A DNA stretch of 64,000 bases from CATOSP01 sp965205385 (GCA_965205385.1 CBDBGS010000004.1:1-64000); one strand, 5' to 3'; counted from the first letter of the stretch, positions 28,252-38,066 are shown. Notes: generated by a model not told the origin, from the letters alone. Translations and numbers: made by a program.

Positions 28252-28644
28252 ATGCCGTTCAGTGAACAGGAATTCCTGGAGCAGTCTCCCCTCGCGGAGT
28301 ACAGGGAAACAATCGGAGCCTTCATCCGGGACCTGCAGGCGTCGGGATACCTGGTGAAGCGGACTGCCAACGGGGCCTCGAACAGGAAGCCCATGCCGGG
28401 CAGGGTACCGCCCCTGACCGTGGGCTGGATCGCCCCTCCCGGCGTCAGGATGAGACCGGGCTCCAGGGACGTAACCCTGGGGACCTGGATGCGCCCCAAG
28501 GGTGATGATGTCCGCAGGTCAATAGCGAATGACCTGGAGAAACAGTTGTCGGCCCTCACATCTCGCCTGGGGCCATACTGCACCATGGCCAAGGACGCCG
28601 CCGGTGTCCATCTGACCCCTCAGCTCTTCATGGAGAGGCGGTAG
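28252..28644 (+). CDS. Hypothetical protein, 130 residues
   Basis: The start ATG at 28252 has AAGGAGG about 12 bases upstream; an earlier in-frame ATG at 28231 is less well placed. The product has a helical N-terminus ('EQEFLEQSPLAEYRETIGAF'), a Pro/Gly-rich basic middle and a C-terminal helix ('IANDLEKQLSALTSRLG'). No known domain is seen. It lies among orphan genes downstream of the IS3 remnant. A 36-codon ORF at 28080-28190 (start ATG 28080) precedes it and may be a fragment of the same locus. Confidence 0.45.
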   Translation: MPFSEQEFLEQSPLAEYRETIGAFIRDLQASGYLVKRTANGASNRKPMPGRVPPLTVGWIAPPGVRMRPGSRDVTLGTWMRPKGDDVRRSIANDLEKQLSALTSRLGPYCTMAKDAAGVHLTPQLFMERR

Positions 28645-28911
28645 GACATCATCAACCTGCTGCGTCATCTTGCTGAAATGATCGACCCGCCCGGAGAATC
28701 AATGCCCATCCAATGAGCGCCCGGCTCATCCCGCCAAACAGGGCCGCGAATGCCCCCAATCCAGGTCATCCTGACCCACCGGGGCCAGGATGGCCGACAT
28801 CTCCACCCACCCCGGGGACAGCCCCACCTCAGGGAGCGCACTCTCCCCCTGGGACGGGGCGATGCCACCAGCATGCTAAACAAAATTCGGGCCGATGCAG
28901 AAGGTGAAACA

Positions 28912-29382
28912 ATGACGACAAGACCCCCTACATTCGGATTGTCCAGCAGTCGGGACTTCCTGGAGGAGCTGCGTGAGACTATCTCCGACCTCAAAAACAA
29001 TCCGGTTAACCCACGATTGGCAAGGTATGCGGCCATTGTTGCCTGGTCAATGTGCGATTGGGTTGCTAAAGAGCTAAAAGAGCCAGTCCAACATGATCAG
29101 ATAAAGGAGCAATGCCCCGCACTTGGATATCTTCAAGAGTTGGCAAATATCGTCAAGCATCGAGAACTCCGGCCATCCAATTCACCCATACTCAATGCCG
29201 CTGACAGGACAGGGGCGTTCAGCTGCGGGTTTAGTCGAGATTTCGACATAGTCAGGTTGGAGCTAACCCTTGAAGACGGCACCACACTCTGGTTTGAGGA
29301 CATTATTCAACAAGCCTTGGAGTTCTGGGAACAATACTTCGAGGACAAGGGCCTAGGCCAAGGAGAAAGCGAAATATCGTGA
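28912..29382 (+). CDS. Hypothetical protein, 156 residues
   Basis: ATG 28912 has AAGGTG 6 bases upstream; ATG 28873 is an alternative without a site. The sequence has a conserved-looking pattern: 'RDFLEELRETISDLKNNPVN' then 'ARYAAIVAWSMCDWVAKELK', 'CPALGYLQELANIVKH' and a strand-rich end with 'LEDGTTLWFEDIIQQALEFW'. This helical-bundle layout recurs in short proteins of many bacteria that I know only as hypothetical. GC is lower than in the flanks, suggesting transfer. No signal or membrane segment. Confidence 0.65.
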   Translation: MTTRPPTFGLSSSRDFLEELRETISDLKNNPVNPRLARYAAIVAWSMCDWVAKELKEPVQHDQIKEQCPALGYLQELANIVKHRELRPSNSPILNAADRTGAFSCGFSRDFDIVRLELTLEDGTTLWFEDIIQQALEFWEQYFEDKGLGQGESEIS

Positions 29383-30159
29383 ATCTCTTGAAAAAGGTGC
29401 AGTACGCCAGCAAATTGTCCTCGTTAGCCGGCAGCCTGAGCGGACCCTCCCGGGGTGCATGCAGCAAGGCGCCAAGATTCCGGCCATCCCTAACACCTAC
29501 AAGCATGGACTGACCCAAAATATGAAACTCTCTGGCATCCGGAGGAGGGGCCGCATATCCGTCCGCGGCGGGTAGCATTGCCATTGAAGAACACGTTCGG
29601 TCCAACCCGTTCGGTCCAACCCGGGTGTCCCCGCACAAGTGGGCAGTAGGCACAACTTTTGAGTGGGAATTCGATTTCCCCATCACCACCAACCCTGCCT
29701 ACGACGCCAAGCCGGCACCTAAACGCAAGACCAAGACGTCTGCCAATCCAAAAGCAGTATCCTCTCGTGACCGTAAAACCCCGAAACCCGCGACGGTCCA
29801 AACCGCAAGCCGAAAGCATCCTAGAAGCCAAAGAGAGTCCGCCTAACGCCGGACGAATAACGGGAACGAGTTCGGGCACGCGCCGTTGAAAATCGCCGCA
29901 AGCTCAAAGAATTGAGCATCTGAAAAGATTGTCGGAAACCTGCCGCAGCCGGGCAGGTCCGTTGCTGATCCTGCGCTGATAACCACCGCAAGTCATGGAA
30001 ACCTCGTAATCCAAAGGGAAAGACCAGGACAACGTGATGAACTAATGCCACACCATGGTCTGCAAGCGCGGACACGGCACACCGAGTGGGCCTTCCAGCC
30101 CTCGCACTCAGCCGTCGATGCTCTATAATCACAACGTAGCGTTGAGAGGACAACACACC
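29383..30159. other. 777-bp stretch without a confident gene
   Basis: A 73-codon frame at 29625-29846 is Lys/Pro/Ser-rich and without a ribosome-binding site; it is not called. GTTCGGTCCAACCCG occurs twice in tandem near 29595-29624. A TATAAT box at 30124-30129 ends the stretch, placed correctly to drive the coiled-coil gene at 30160. Confidence 0.4.
30124..30129 (+). promoter_or_regulatory. Candidate -10 box for the coiled-coil gene
   Basis: A perfect TATAAT lies 31 bases upstream of the ATG at 30160. No good -35 is visible at 16-18 bases upstream, so the promoter may be extended -10 or weak. AGAGGA supplies the ribosome-binding site. Confidence 0.5.
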
Positions 30160-30956
30160 ATGTACCCGCCCGAATATCAACACCTGCTGGACTTCCTGGA
30201 CAGCAACCCCGAGTACCTGCAAGACATGCGGACCCGGCTGCTGCTGCCCGACCTCATCGCCCTGCCGGAGCAATTCGCCCAGCTGGTCGGCCTCGTGACC
30301 GGCCTCAGCGCCAGCTTACAAGCTTTTGCCGAAGCCACCAACCACCGGCTGGATGCATTGGAAGACCATGCCGCGGAAACAAACCGCCGCCTCACGTCCC
30401 TGGACACAAACGTGGCGTCCCTCCAGACGTGGCGTCCCTCCAAACAAACGTGGCGTCCCTCCAGACGAACGTGGCGTCCCTGAACGGCAGCGACCTCGAA
30501 AACCGCGCCCGGCTGAACATCCTGAACATCGCCATGAATGAACTCGCCCTCACGAGGGGGCGCATCCTGCTCGCCGCCGGCCGGGACACCGACCACGGGT
30601 TCCTCGAGGCCATCAACGCGGCCGAGGAAGCCGGCCGCATCACCGAGCAGCAGGCGGACCACGTGATGGTGGCGGACATCATCATCCGAGCCCGCCGCGC
30701 CGACGACAAACGGTACGTCCACGCCGTGTTTGAAGTCTCGCGCACCATCAGGCTGGACGACATCCGGAGAGCCCACGACAGGGCCGCCACGGTCGCGGCC
30801 GCCACCGGTGAGGCCACCATCGCAGCCGTGGTCGGCGAGGTGATCCAGCCGCAACAACAGCGGCAGGCCGACGAGATGGACGTCAAGGTCCTGTTGCCGC
30901 CCATGCTCCGGCAGCAGACGCAGAGCGCAGACGAAACGGCGGACCCCATCTGCTGA
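30160..30956 (+). pseudogene. Heptad-repeat coiled-coil protein, paralogue of 11797-12573, frameshifted in the repeat
   Basis: ATG 30160 begins 'MYPPEYQHLLDFLDSNPEYL', similar in plan to the other paralogue's N-terminus. The coiled coil is built from T-N-V-A-S-L-Q heptads encoded by 21-bp repeats at about 30408-30482. The second repeat is 17 instead of 21 bases, which shifts the frame near 30432 and ends translation at 30483. A second frame (from about 30429) continues through two further repeats and the C-terminal domain with 'MVADIIIRARRAD' (Asp) and 'AVFEVSRTI' (Glu), the same nuclease-like order. Restoring four bases gives one protein of about 265 residues. Slippage in the repeat is the likely cause. 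Confidence 0.8.
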
Positions 30957-31019
30957 ACGCAGAGCGAACGCCCCGCTGGCGCGCCCGGAGTGTCACACCG
31001 CCCAGCTATAGCCCGCACT

Positions 31020-31332
31020 TCAACGCTGCGGTTCTTGGCGCAGTTCGGCGCCTACGCTGGTGATGCAGTCCGCGCCGTACTGTAGGACCAAGGCTTCGCA
31101 GCCCGAGATCTGCGTGATGAGAGCACCTGATGGGCGTCGATAATGCCCTGTCCAGACTGACAACAGAAAGGCAGGGCCTGGGGCGCAGCCCGGGTCCAGG
31201 TCCCGGTCAACCAGTTGGGGTAGGCCCAGGTGCAAAGGCCAACATGGCCGGTAGGATCAACCCAGCATTGGCCGCCAGTCGGCGCTCATCGAAGGCGATG
31301 TAGATGCGGTCGGGTTGGTAGCGTGGCAGCAT
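31020..31332 (-). pseudogene. IS1380-family transposase, N-terminal remnant with frameshift
   Basis: From ATG 31332 on the minus strand the frame reads 'YIAFDERRLAANAGLILPAM' and then stops; another frame carries on with 'LGLPQLVDRDLDPGCAPG'. Together these match the start of IS1380-type transposases, where a 'F-DDxRLVANAGLLLPA' segment is followed by 'LGL-ELVD--VDLG-APG'. The catalytic domain is missing. It is a decayed remnant. Confidence 0.65.
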
Positions 31333-31492
31333 CTATTGGGTGCTCCTTGTTTCTGGTTGACCTGCTGCTACAAAACCATCATGCCAGATGCACAGGAGCA
31401 ACCTTTGGCCACTTCAGGACGCTGACCCGACGCCCTCCTTCGGTGGATTCGGGCTTAGAGCCAGTCGGCTCAGGACGCTAGACCGCAACACA

Positions 31493-31529
31493 CAGGGGGA
31501 GGACACCGAATCATGGTGTCCTCCCCCTG
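31493..31529. repeat. Perfect 15-bp inverted repeat with 7-base loop
   Basis: CAGGGGGAGGACACC (31493-31507) and its exact complement (31515-31529) enclose GAATCAT. The stem is GC-rich and very stable. A run of seven T's occurs about 20 bases further on the plus strand, too far for a standard terminator. It may be an element end or an RNA hairpin. Confidence 0.85.
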
Positions 31530-31755
31530 CACGGCCATGTGTGACGCCCTTTTTTTGTTGCCCGGCTCTCCGGGCGACGGCCTTTCCGTGCAGCTCCCCG
31601 ACTCGTCGCGGCGCTCTGACACCAGAAGAGGGCCTATCGCATAGAGCCGTCGCGGTTCCCCTATGCCTTGCCTGAGCGTCTGGAAAGGTTGGTCATTCCA
31701 TAGGCTGCGCTGGCCTTTGAATGAGGGCAATGCCCGGCGACACCGCCGTGCCGTG

Positions 31756-31915
31756 GGAAAATTGCGAAACTCCCTGGCTGAGGTTGCTACCGCTGCTGGA
31801 GGACGAATACCGCCAAAATATCAGCGAAGTCCACTTACTCTGATTGGCCGATGAATCCTATCCACGCCATTTTTATTCCGCCTCTTCGGCAACTGAAGAG
31901 TTTCGCAATTTTCTC
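31756..31915. repeat. 160-bp segment bounded by inverted copies of GAAAATTGCGAAACTC
   Basis: The left copy at 31756-31774 and the inverted right copy at 31898-31915 share GAAAATTGCGAAACTC. The same motif occurs as an inverted pair at 38286 and 40533. The enclosed 120 bp hold no gene. This has the form of a small non-autonomous mobile element. Confidence 0.7.
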
Positions 31916-31974
31916 TGCCGTGAAAAGCCTTGCCCTCGCACACGCGCGTGAGCAATAATGCTGGGTTGGCGGAG

Positions 31975-32024
31975 TGCGCGCTATGAGCCCCTAGCCTCGA
32001 GAGGCTAGGGGCTCATAGCGCGCA
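31975..32024. repeat. 50-bp near-perfect palindrome (24-bp arms, 2-base centre)
   Basis: The left arm 31975-31998 (starting TGCGCGCTATGAGCCCC) and the right arm 32001-32024 are exact reverse complements around GA. Such a structure extrudes as a cruciform or forms a 24-bp RNA hairpin. No T-run follows. The 330 bases from here to the large surface-protein gene contain no gene. Confidence 0.95.
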
Positions 32025-32353
32025 CCGGGAGTCGCCGACCTGTGCCGGTAGCTGAACCGTAATGTCGTGCGGGGAAAACGGGACCACTGAGGGAGAGTAG
32101 AAAAACCCGAAGGGTTTCAGGTGAGGTGAAGTCACGGATGAGGGAGAGAGCTTCAGATAGAGGAGCCAAGGATGTCAAGAGAGCCGAATCGAGATTTGCT
32201 CATGTTCGGAACAAGCTCGAAAGAAGAGCTGCAGCGAGCCGACCGATGGCCTGTGGGCAGGTATTCTTGAGAATCCCGAACATGCCAGTGGAATGGTTCC
32301 AGTGATGACGCTTCACCACAAAGGCGACTAGGCTTCTGTTCCTTGCCGCAGCC

Positions 32354-35300
32354 GTGGTCCTGGGCCTGGCTCCCGGCACTTTCCAGGGTTCGCCGGTCCA
32401 CGCCCAGCCGGTCGCCCCGGGCGTGACGGTCTCCGAGACCTCGCTGGATATCGTAGAGGGGAACTCGGACACCTACGATGTGGAGTTGGACGCGGTGCCC
32501 GCCGGAGACGTGACGGTCATCATAGGGGGCATCACGGGTACGGACCTGGCCCTGGACAAGTCCAGCCTGACCTTCACCGACCAGAACTGGAACACCCGGC
32601 AGACGGTGACCGTTTCGGCGACGGCGGACGACGATGCGATACACGACAGCGCCACCCTGACCCATACCGCATCGGGCGGCGGATACGACTCGGTGTCCGC
32701 CGATCTGCCGGTAACTGTGACCGACACCACGCGCGTGGAGCTGGCTCCCGTGATCGAGAGCGTACCCGAGGGCGAGAGCAGGCCGATACGTGCGGCGCTC
32801 TCCATGCCTCTCGACGAAGACGTCACCATCACCGTTGAGGTGACCCCGGACAGCAGCAGGGCCGGCGAGTACGAGCTGAGCGCCAACACGACGTTGACGA
32901 TTGCCGCCGGGGCGACGGAGAGCACCGGGGAGGTGATCTTCACCTCCCTGGACGACTTCACCTACAGGGGCACCCACTACTTCCGCGCGACGCTGTCTTC
33001 GGACCATCCGCGCGTGGATTCTAGCTTCGGGGCATTCAGCGTTGTCGAAGACGACCACACCATCGTTGGCTGGGAGGTCGCCCCGTCGACAATCTTCGAG
33101 AATGGCGGCGAAGCCACGTTGCGGGCGTTCAAGCACCGGTTGCACGAGGGCGTGGTGAAGATGGCGGTGTCGCTGGAGCCGAGCGACCGGGCCACGCTGA
33201 ACGGCACCACGTTGACCTTCCTGCCGGGAGCGCTCTACGCCACCGAGACCCTGACCATCACGGCCGTGGACAACGCTGCGGACGAGCCGGACCAGACGAT
33301 CACGATTTCCGCGACGGTGACCGAGGGGCGCGGCATCCGGACGCCCACGCCGCTGGAACTGACGATCGTGGACGACGACCTCATGTCTCCGGAGGTGGCC
33401 CTCGTGCTCACGCCGCCGCGGGTCAGGGAAGGACTGGTCAGCACGGTCACGGCCGTCACGAGCGGCCCCCTGGACGACGAGGCGACGATCACGGTGTCCG
33501 CGTCGCCCGGTCACGCCGACACCCGCCCAGACGACTTCGTGCTGAGCGCCAATACGGTGCTGACGATTCCGGCGGGCGGAACAACGAGCACGGGGACGGT
33601 CACCATCGCAACGGTCGACGATCCGTTGAGTGCCGGAAGCCGAAGTCGGGTGGTCACGGTCTCGGGGACCATGACCGGGGGCGGCGGCGTGGCCGACCCG
33701 GCCGACCAGTCGTTGACAGTTCTCGAAGATGACCCGCGGATGCGGCTCCACCTGATCACGACACCGTCGACGATAGAGGAAGGCGAGGTCAGCACCATCA
33801 CCCTGCGCGCCGTGCAGCCGGTGCCGGCCGACGTGACCGTGACCGTCATGCACTTCTCCGATGCGGTCGAGTTGAGCGCGGATCCGGTCCTCATGATCGC
33901 CGCGGGAGAGACCGAGAGCACCGGCGTGGTGACGCTTACGGCGCTGGAAGACACCGATATGGACAATGAATTCATCTCACTGAGAGGAAGCCCGTCCGCC
34001 GACAGTCCATTCGTGTCCGTCGCCAGCAACCAGGTCTACATCCTCGACAACGATCTCAACCACGCGGTACTGGCGGTCTCGCCAGTACCGCGCAAAGTGA
34101 TCGAGGGTGGGACCAGCACGATCATCGCGAACCTGAGCCAGCCGTTGCCCGACGACGTGACGATAACGATCAACATCGACGAAGCGAACCCGAATCACTT
34201 CGCGACAGCCGACGACTTCACGTTGAGCCCCAACCGCACGTTGACCATACCCGCCGGGTCGATGCGCAGCACGGGTGTAGTCACGCTTACGTCCACGGAC
34301 GACGAGTACTACGGGCCGGGCTCCGTCAGAAGAGTCGCTCTGGACTTTTCGGCAACCGGCCACGGCGGCCCGGTTTTCAAGGTCAGTGATTGGCATATCC
34401 TCGAGGATGAGGCCCAGCCCCGGGTAACGCTCGCGGTCGCCCCGGCCACCATCTCCGAAAACGGTGGCCAGAGCACGGTGACCGTGAGCCTGAACACGAT
34501 TGTCGAGGCCGATGTCGCGGTGACGGTGACGACGCGGCCGGACGCGGCGGCCGAACCGGACGACTTCACTCAGACCGGTTCGCTGTTGACGATTCCGGCA
34601 GGCCAGAAGAACAGCACGGGAACCGTGACCATAACCTCGGTGGACGACGACGACGATGGTCCGGACAAGAATCTGGTCGTGACTGCGACGGTGGAAGTGG
34701 TGGGGATGGAGAAGTCCGGGCTCGTCTGGTTCCCCTACGACGAGGGCTTGACCATTCAGGACGACGACGAGGCGGACCTCGTGCTGTCGAAGGCGTCGCT
34801 GGGTCCGTCGGAGGGAGGCAGCGAGAGCTACACGGTGGCGCTGGCGACGCGGCCGTCGGCTCAGGTGACGGTGACGATCACGGGCCACGCAGACACGGAC
34901 CTGACGCCTGACCCGACGATTCTGATGTTCACGACCACGGACTGGGCGACGGCGAAGACGGTGACGGTCGAGGCGGGCCATGACGACGACACGGTGAACG
35001 ACTCGGCGACGCTGACCCACACCGCGGCCGGTGGCGGCTACGCGTCCGTGGCCGCTGACCTGCCGGTGACGGTGCACGACGACGACGCCGACACGGATCC
35101 GCTGATGGAGACCGACACGGATCCGCTGATGGAGACCGACCCGGATCCGTTGGTGCCGTGCATCGACAACAACCGGGCCAACATCGTCACCGTGCTTTCC
35201 GAACACGGCATGATCAGCAGCCCCGGCGAGGTCGACACCTGGGTCATACCGGGAGTGGACCCCTTTAGAACCTACTTTGTGGAGATCCTGGGAGCCGACT

Positions 35301-37669
35301 CCAGCCTGGATGTCTGGGGCCAGGACGTCGGCGGCAGTTTAACCCTTGCGGACCCGCATCCGGTCTCTCTCTATCATGAGGGTGGGAACCCTGGAGGTCA
35401 CGGATTCAACTCGGCGCCCGGTGACTTCGGCACCGGCGGCAACTCCCGGTTTATATTCGTCTTTAGCATGTACGGCGACTATGTTCTGAAGGTCAAGTCG
35501 GGCGAGTCGGCCGACGACCAGGGAATCGGCTCCTACCATGTGCTGGTCCGCTACGACACCTACTGCATCGAAAATGACGACGGCAACGCAGTATTCCCCT
35601 TCGAAGGCGGACCCGAGGGATATGCCTTTGACATCCGGGCCGACGTCAGCACCAGATTCACAGAGTACGAGCGGTACAGCAGCGCCGACCAGCGGACTCA
35701 CTACTTCGCCGGCGGTCACCTGCTGGGGGACAACTGGGGATCCGAGCCGGACGAGGACTGGTACGGGTTCGAACTCAAGGGAAGCACCGAGTATGAGGTC
35801 TACTTGGAAGGCAGCGATCACTTTCCCGTGGAACATCGGCTGATGAGGCCCCGGATCACAGGCATCTACGACAAAGACGGCGTGCTGTTCCAGGAGGGCG
35901 AAGCTGGCAGTGGGACCGACCCGTCCGTTACCCTGACCTTCCGAACTGCCGGCAGCGGCAAATACTACCTGGGGGTTGGCTCCAACCCCGGCGGCCGAAC
36001 GGGTGTGTACAACTACCGTGTCAGCCAGACGGAGCCTGACACCGCCGGGCATGCGTCAACCAACAACTCCCCGACCGGCGGGCCCAGCATCACCGGTTTA
36101 CCCAGAATCGGCGAGGTACTGACCGCGACCACATCCGGGATCGCCGACGCCGACGGCCTCGAAAACTCCAGTTTCAGCTACCAGTGGGTGCGACACGACC
36201 CATTGGCCAACAGCGATACTGACATCCCGGGAGCAACCGGCTCCACATACACGGTAACGCGGCAGGACCAAGACCGCGCCATCAAGGTCAGGGTCGAGTT
36301 CACCGACGACGGCGGCAACGATGAAAAGCTGACCAGCTTTGCCTTCCTCATATCGCCTCCAGTCAACACACGCGCTGCCGGGCAACCGACTATAACCGGC
36401 ACGCTGGAGGTGGGACAGACTCTAACCGCGGACACCTCCCGGATCTCAGACACCGATAGGAAGGACAACGCTACCTTCGGATACCAGTGGATCGCTGGAG
36501 ACTCGGACATTCAGAACGCCACCGGAATGAGCCACACCCTGACAGAAAACGAAGAAGGACTCGCCATCCGGGTATCAGTCACCTTCACCGATGATGCGGG
36601 GAACGAGACGACCCTGACGAGCTCTCCTACTGAGCCGGTGGAGCCCGCAGCCAAGGGAAGCTCCGACCCCGACGCCACGAGGGCAGGGGCCGTAGACCTA
36701 GGCGACATCACATCCCTTGCGAAGGCCAGATACCCAACCTACAGCGTCAACGGCGTAGACGACGTGGTGGACTACTTCACGTTCACCATCACCGAGCCGA
36801 AGAAGGTCCAGATCGGAATCCGCCAACTGGACGCGGACGCGAACCTGACGCTTGAACACGAGGATGGGACCGTCATCGAGCATAAATCGAAGCCCGGTGA
36901 GGAGCACGTGGCCATGTACCCAACTCTATTGGAGGGCGCCTACTACGTCCGAGTTGAGGCCGCCGAAGAAGGAGTTAACGAATACCGGATGGCCCACGGC
37001 GTAAGTGAACCCAATCCTGACCGGGTGGCCGAACTAAGGGAGAAAGTCAGGCCCTTGAACAGGGCCACAGGCTCGCCCGCGATTGTCGGAACGGCCCAAG
37101 TAGGGGAGCCCCTGACGGCGGACACTTCCGGCATTGCCGACGCCGACGGATTGGAGAACGTTACGTTCAGCTTCCAGTGGGTTGCCAGTGACGGAGGTGC
37201 GGATGTCGACATCGCGGGTGCGACGGACTCCACTTACACCGTGGTAGCCGCCGACAAGGGCTTGACCATCAAGGTGCAGGTCAACTTCACTGACGACGCT
37301 GGGACCGGTGCGGTGGCGCCGGTTCTCCCGCCGCTGACCGTCAGCCTGACGGTAGCCGCCCCGGCGACCCACGATGGATCAGCAGAATTCACCTTCGAAA
37401 TCGAGTTCAGCGAGGAATTCCCGCTGAGCTACAAGGTTCTGAAGTTGCACGCCTTCGATGTGACGGACGGGGAAGTCCTGAAAGCGCAGCGGGTGGACAA
37501 GTCCAGCAATATCTCCTGGCGGATAACGGTGCGGCCCGACTCCAACGCCGATGTGACCGTAGCGCTGCCGGTCGCCACGGACTGCGACGCCCAGGGGTCC
37601 ATCTGCACCCAGGACGGCCGGAAACTGTCCAACTCCCTGAACTTCACTGTCTCAGGCCCGAACCAATAG
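32354..37669 (+). CDS. Giant secreted beta-sandwich repeat protein, 1,771 residues
   Basis: The frame begins at GTG 32354, but the signal peptide is visible further upstream: one base too many near 32314 separates ATG 32305 (Met-Thr-Leu) from 'TTKATRLLFLAAAVVLGLAP'. Residues of about 25-912 contain eight Calx-beta-like units of 100-120 residues, each with a 'P-x-x-(V/I)-x-E-G/N-G' start, a middle 'LTIPAG-x-x-STG-V' strand and a terminal 'DDD'. Then come a PPC-like region (about 930-1230), two Ig-like units with 'ITG-x-x-x-(I/V)GE-LTA' starts, a second PPC-like unit, a third Ig-like unit and an Asp/Cys-bearing end. No membrane anchor is seen. It is probably a calcium-binding adhesin or matrix protein. 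Confidence 0.85.
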   Translation: MVLGLAPGTFQGSPVHAQPVAPGVTVSETSLDIVEGNSDTYDVELDAVPAGDVTVIIGGITGTDLALDKSSLTFTDQNWNTRQTVTVSATADDDAIHDSATLTHTASGGGYDSVSADLPVTVTDTTRVELAPVIESVPEGESRPIRAALSMPLDEDVTITVEVTPDSSRAGEYELSANTTLTIAAGATESTGEVIFTSLDDFTYRGTHYFRATLSSDHPRVDSSFGAFSVVEDDHTIVGWEVAPSTIFENGGEATLRAFKHRLHEGVVKMAVSLEPSDRATLNGTTLTFLPGALYATETLTITAVDNAADEPDQTITISATVTEGRGIRTPTPLELTIVDDDLMSPEVALVLTPPRVREGLVSTVTAVTSGPLDDEATITVSASPGHADTRPDDFVLSANTVLTIPAGGTTSTGTVTIATVDDPLSAGSRSRVVTVSGTMTGGGGVADPADQSLTVLEDDPRMRLHLITTPSTIEEGEVSTITLRAVQPVPADVTVTVMHFSDAVELSADPVLMIAAGETESTGVVTLTALEDTDMDNEFISLRGSPSADSPFVSVASNQVYILDNDLNHAVLAVSPVPRKVIEGGTSTIIANLSQPLPDDVTITINIDEANPNHFATADDFTLSPNRTLTIPAGSMRSTGVVTLTSTDDEYYGPGSVRRVALDFSATGHGGPVFKVSDWHILEDEAQPRVTLAVAPATISENGGQSTVTVSLNTIVEADVAVTVTTRPDAAAEPDDFTQTGSLLTIPAGQKNSTGTVTITSVDDDDDGPDKNLVVTATVEVVGMEKSGLVWFPYDEGLTIQDDDEADLVLSKASLGPSEGGSESYTVALATRPSAQVTVTITGHADTDLTPDPTILMFTTTDWATAKTVTVEAGHDDDTVNDSATLTHTAAGGGYASVAADLPVTVHDDDADTDPLMETDTDPLMETDPDPLVPCIDNNRANIVTVLSEHGMISSPGEVDTWVIPGVDPFRTYFVEILGADSSLDVWGQDVGGSLTLADPHPVSLYHEGGNPGGHGFNSAPGDFGTGGNSRFIFVFSMYGDYVLKVKSGESADDQGIGSYHVLVRYDTYCIENDDGNAVFPFEGGPEGYAFDIRADVSTRFTEYERYSSADQRTHYFAGGHLLGDNWGSEPDEDWYGFELKGSTEYEVYLEGSDHFPVEHRLMRPRITGIYDKDGVLFQEGEAGSGTDPSVTLTFRTAGSGKYYLGVGSNPGGRTGVYNYRVSQTEPDTAGHASTNNSPTGGPSITGLPRIGEVLTATTSGIADADGLENSSFSYQWVRHDPLANSDTDIPGATGSTYTVTRQDQDRAIKVRVEFTDDGGNDEKLTSFAFLISPPVNTRAAGQPTITGTLEVGQTLTADTSRISDTDRKDNATFGYQWIAGDSDIQNATGMSHTLTENEEGLAIRVSVTFTDDAGNETTLTSSPTEPVEPAAKGSSDPDATRAGAVDLGDITSLAKARYPTYSVNGVDDVVDYFTFTITEPKKVQIGIRQLDADANLTLEHEDGTVIEHKSKPGEEHVAMYPTLLEGAYYVRVEAAEEGVNEYRMAHGVSEPNPDRVAELREKVRPLNRATGSPAIVGTAQVGEPLTADTSGIADADGLENVTFSFQWVASDGGADVDIAGATDSTYTVVAADKGLTIKVQVNFTDDAGTGAVAPVLPPLTVSLTVAAPATHDGSAEFTFEIEFSEEFPLSYKVLKLHAFDVTDGEVLKAQRVDKSSNISWRITVRPDSNADVTVALPVATDCDAQGSICTQDGRKLSNSLNFTVSGPNQ
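35090..35137. repeat. Two 24-bp tandem units in the giant protein gene
   Basis: GACACGGATCCGCTGATGGA-type units at 35090 and 35114 are identical over 24 bases, and a third partial unit follows. They encode Asp-Thr-Asp-Pro-Leu-Met-Glu-Thr repeats, an acidic hinge between the Calx-beta-like and PPC-like parts. Confidence 0.85.
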
Positions 37670-37831
37670 AATAGGGCGACAGCGGATCGAGTCTTTCAGC
37701 GAGGTACGCGGGCAAGAAAAAGCTTGGCCCGGCGTTGCCTTCGCCGTGGCGCAGCCGTGAAGATGGTATTCGGGCCGATACCCCCAATATCGGCGGGCAT
37801 ATGGGTGGTTTCCTGCAATGGCGGGAATGGA

Positions 37832-37862
37832 AGAGCCTCCTGGCCGGTGAACCGGAGGCTCT
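37832..37862 (+). terminator. Hairpin downstream of the giant protein gene
   Basis: AGAGCCTCC and GGAGGCTCT form a 9-bp perfect stem with a 13-base loop about 160 bases after the stop codon. No T-run follows, so it is at best a non-canonical terminator. The remaining 37670-38066 gap holds no gene. Confidence 0.4.
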
Positions 37863-38066
37863 TGAGGATCTAGCCGGGGTCGGCTGACCGACTCCTCATA
37901 TCAGGACCTCCCAGCGAAAAGTTCGCAGTACGGTACACTCTCGCCCACTTTTCCCGGCCAACGTGTACTGTAGGCAGTACCCAGCCTCGTAACTCCGCGT
38001 CTTGGACCCGCCGGGTCTTTCCTCTGACCTAGCCCCACGCCTACGCCGATACCCACACCAGCCCCA

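Noticed and set aside
32153..35206. Long minus-strand open frames opposite the giant protein (566 and 409 codons)
   Set aside because: They are His/Arg/Gly-rich mirror frames of a repetitive gene with strong third-position GC; no domain or ribosome-binding site.
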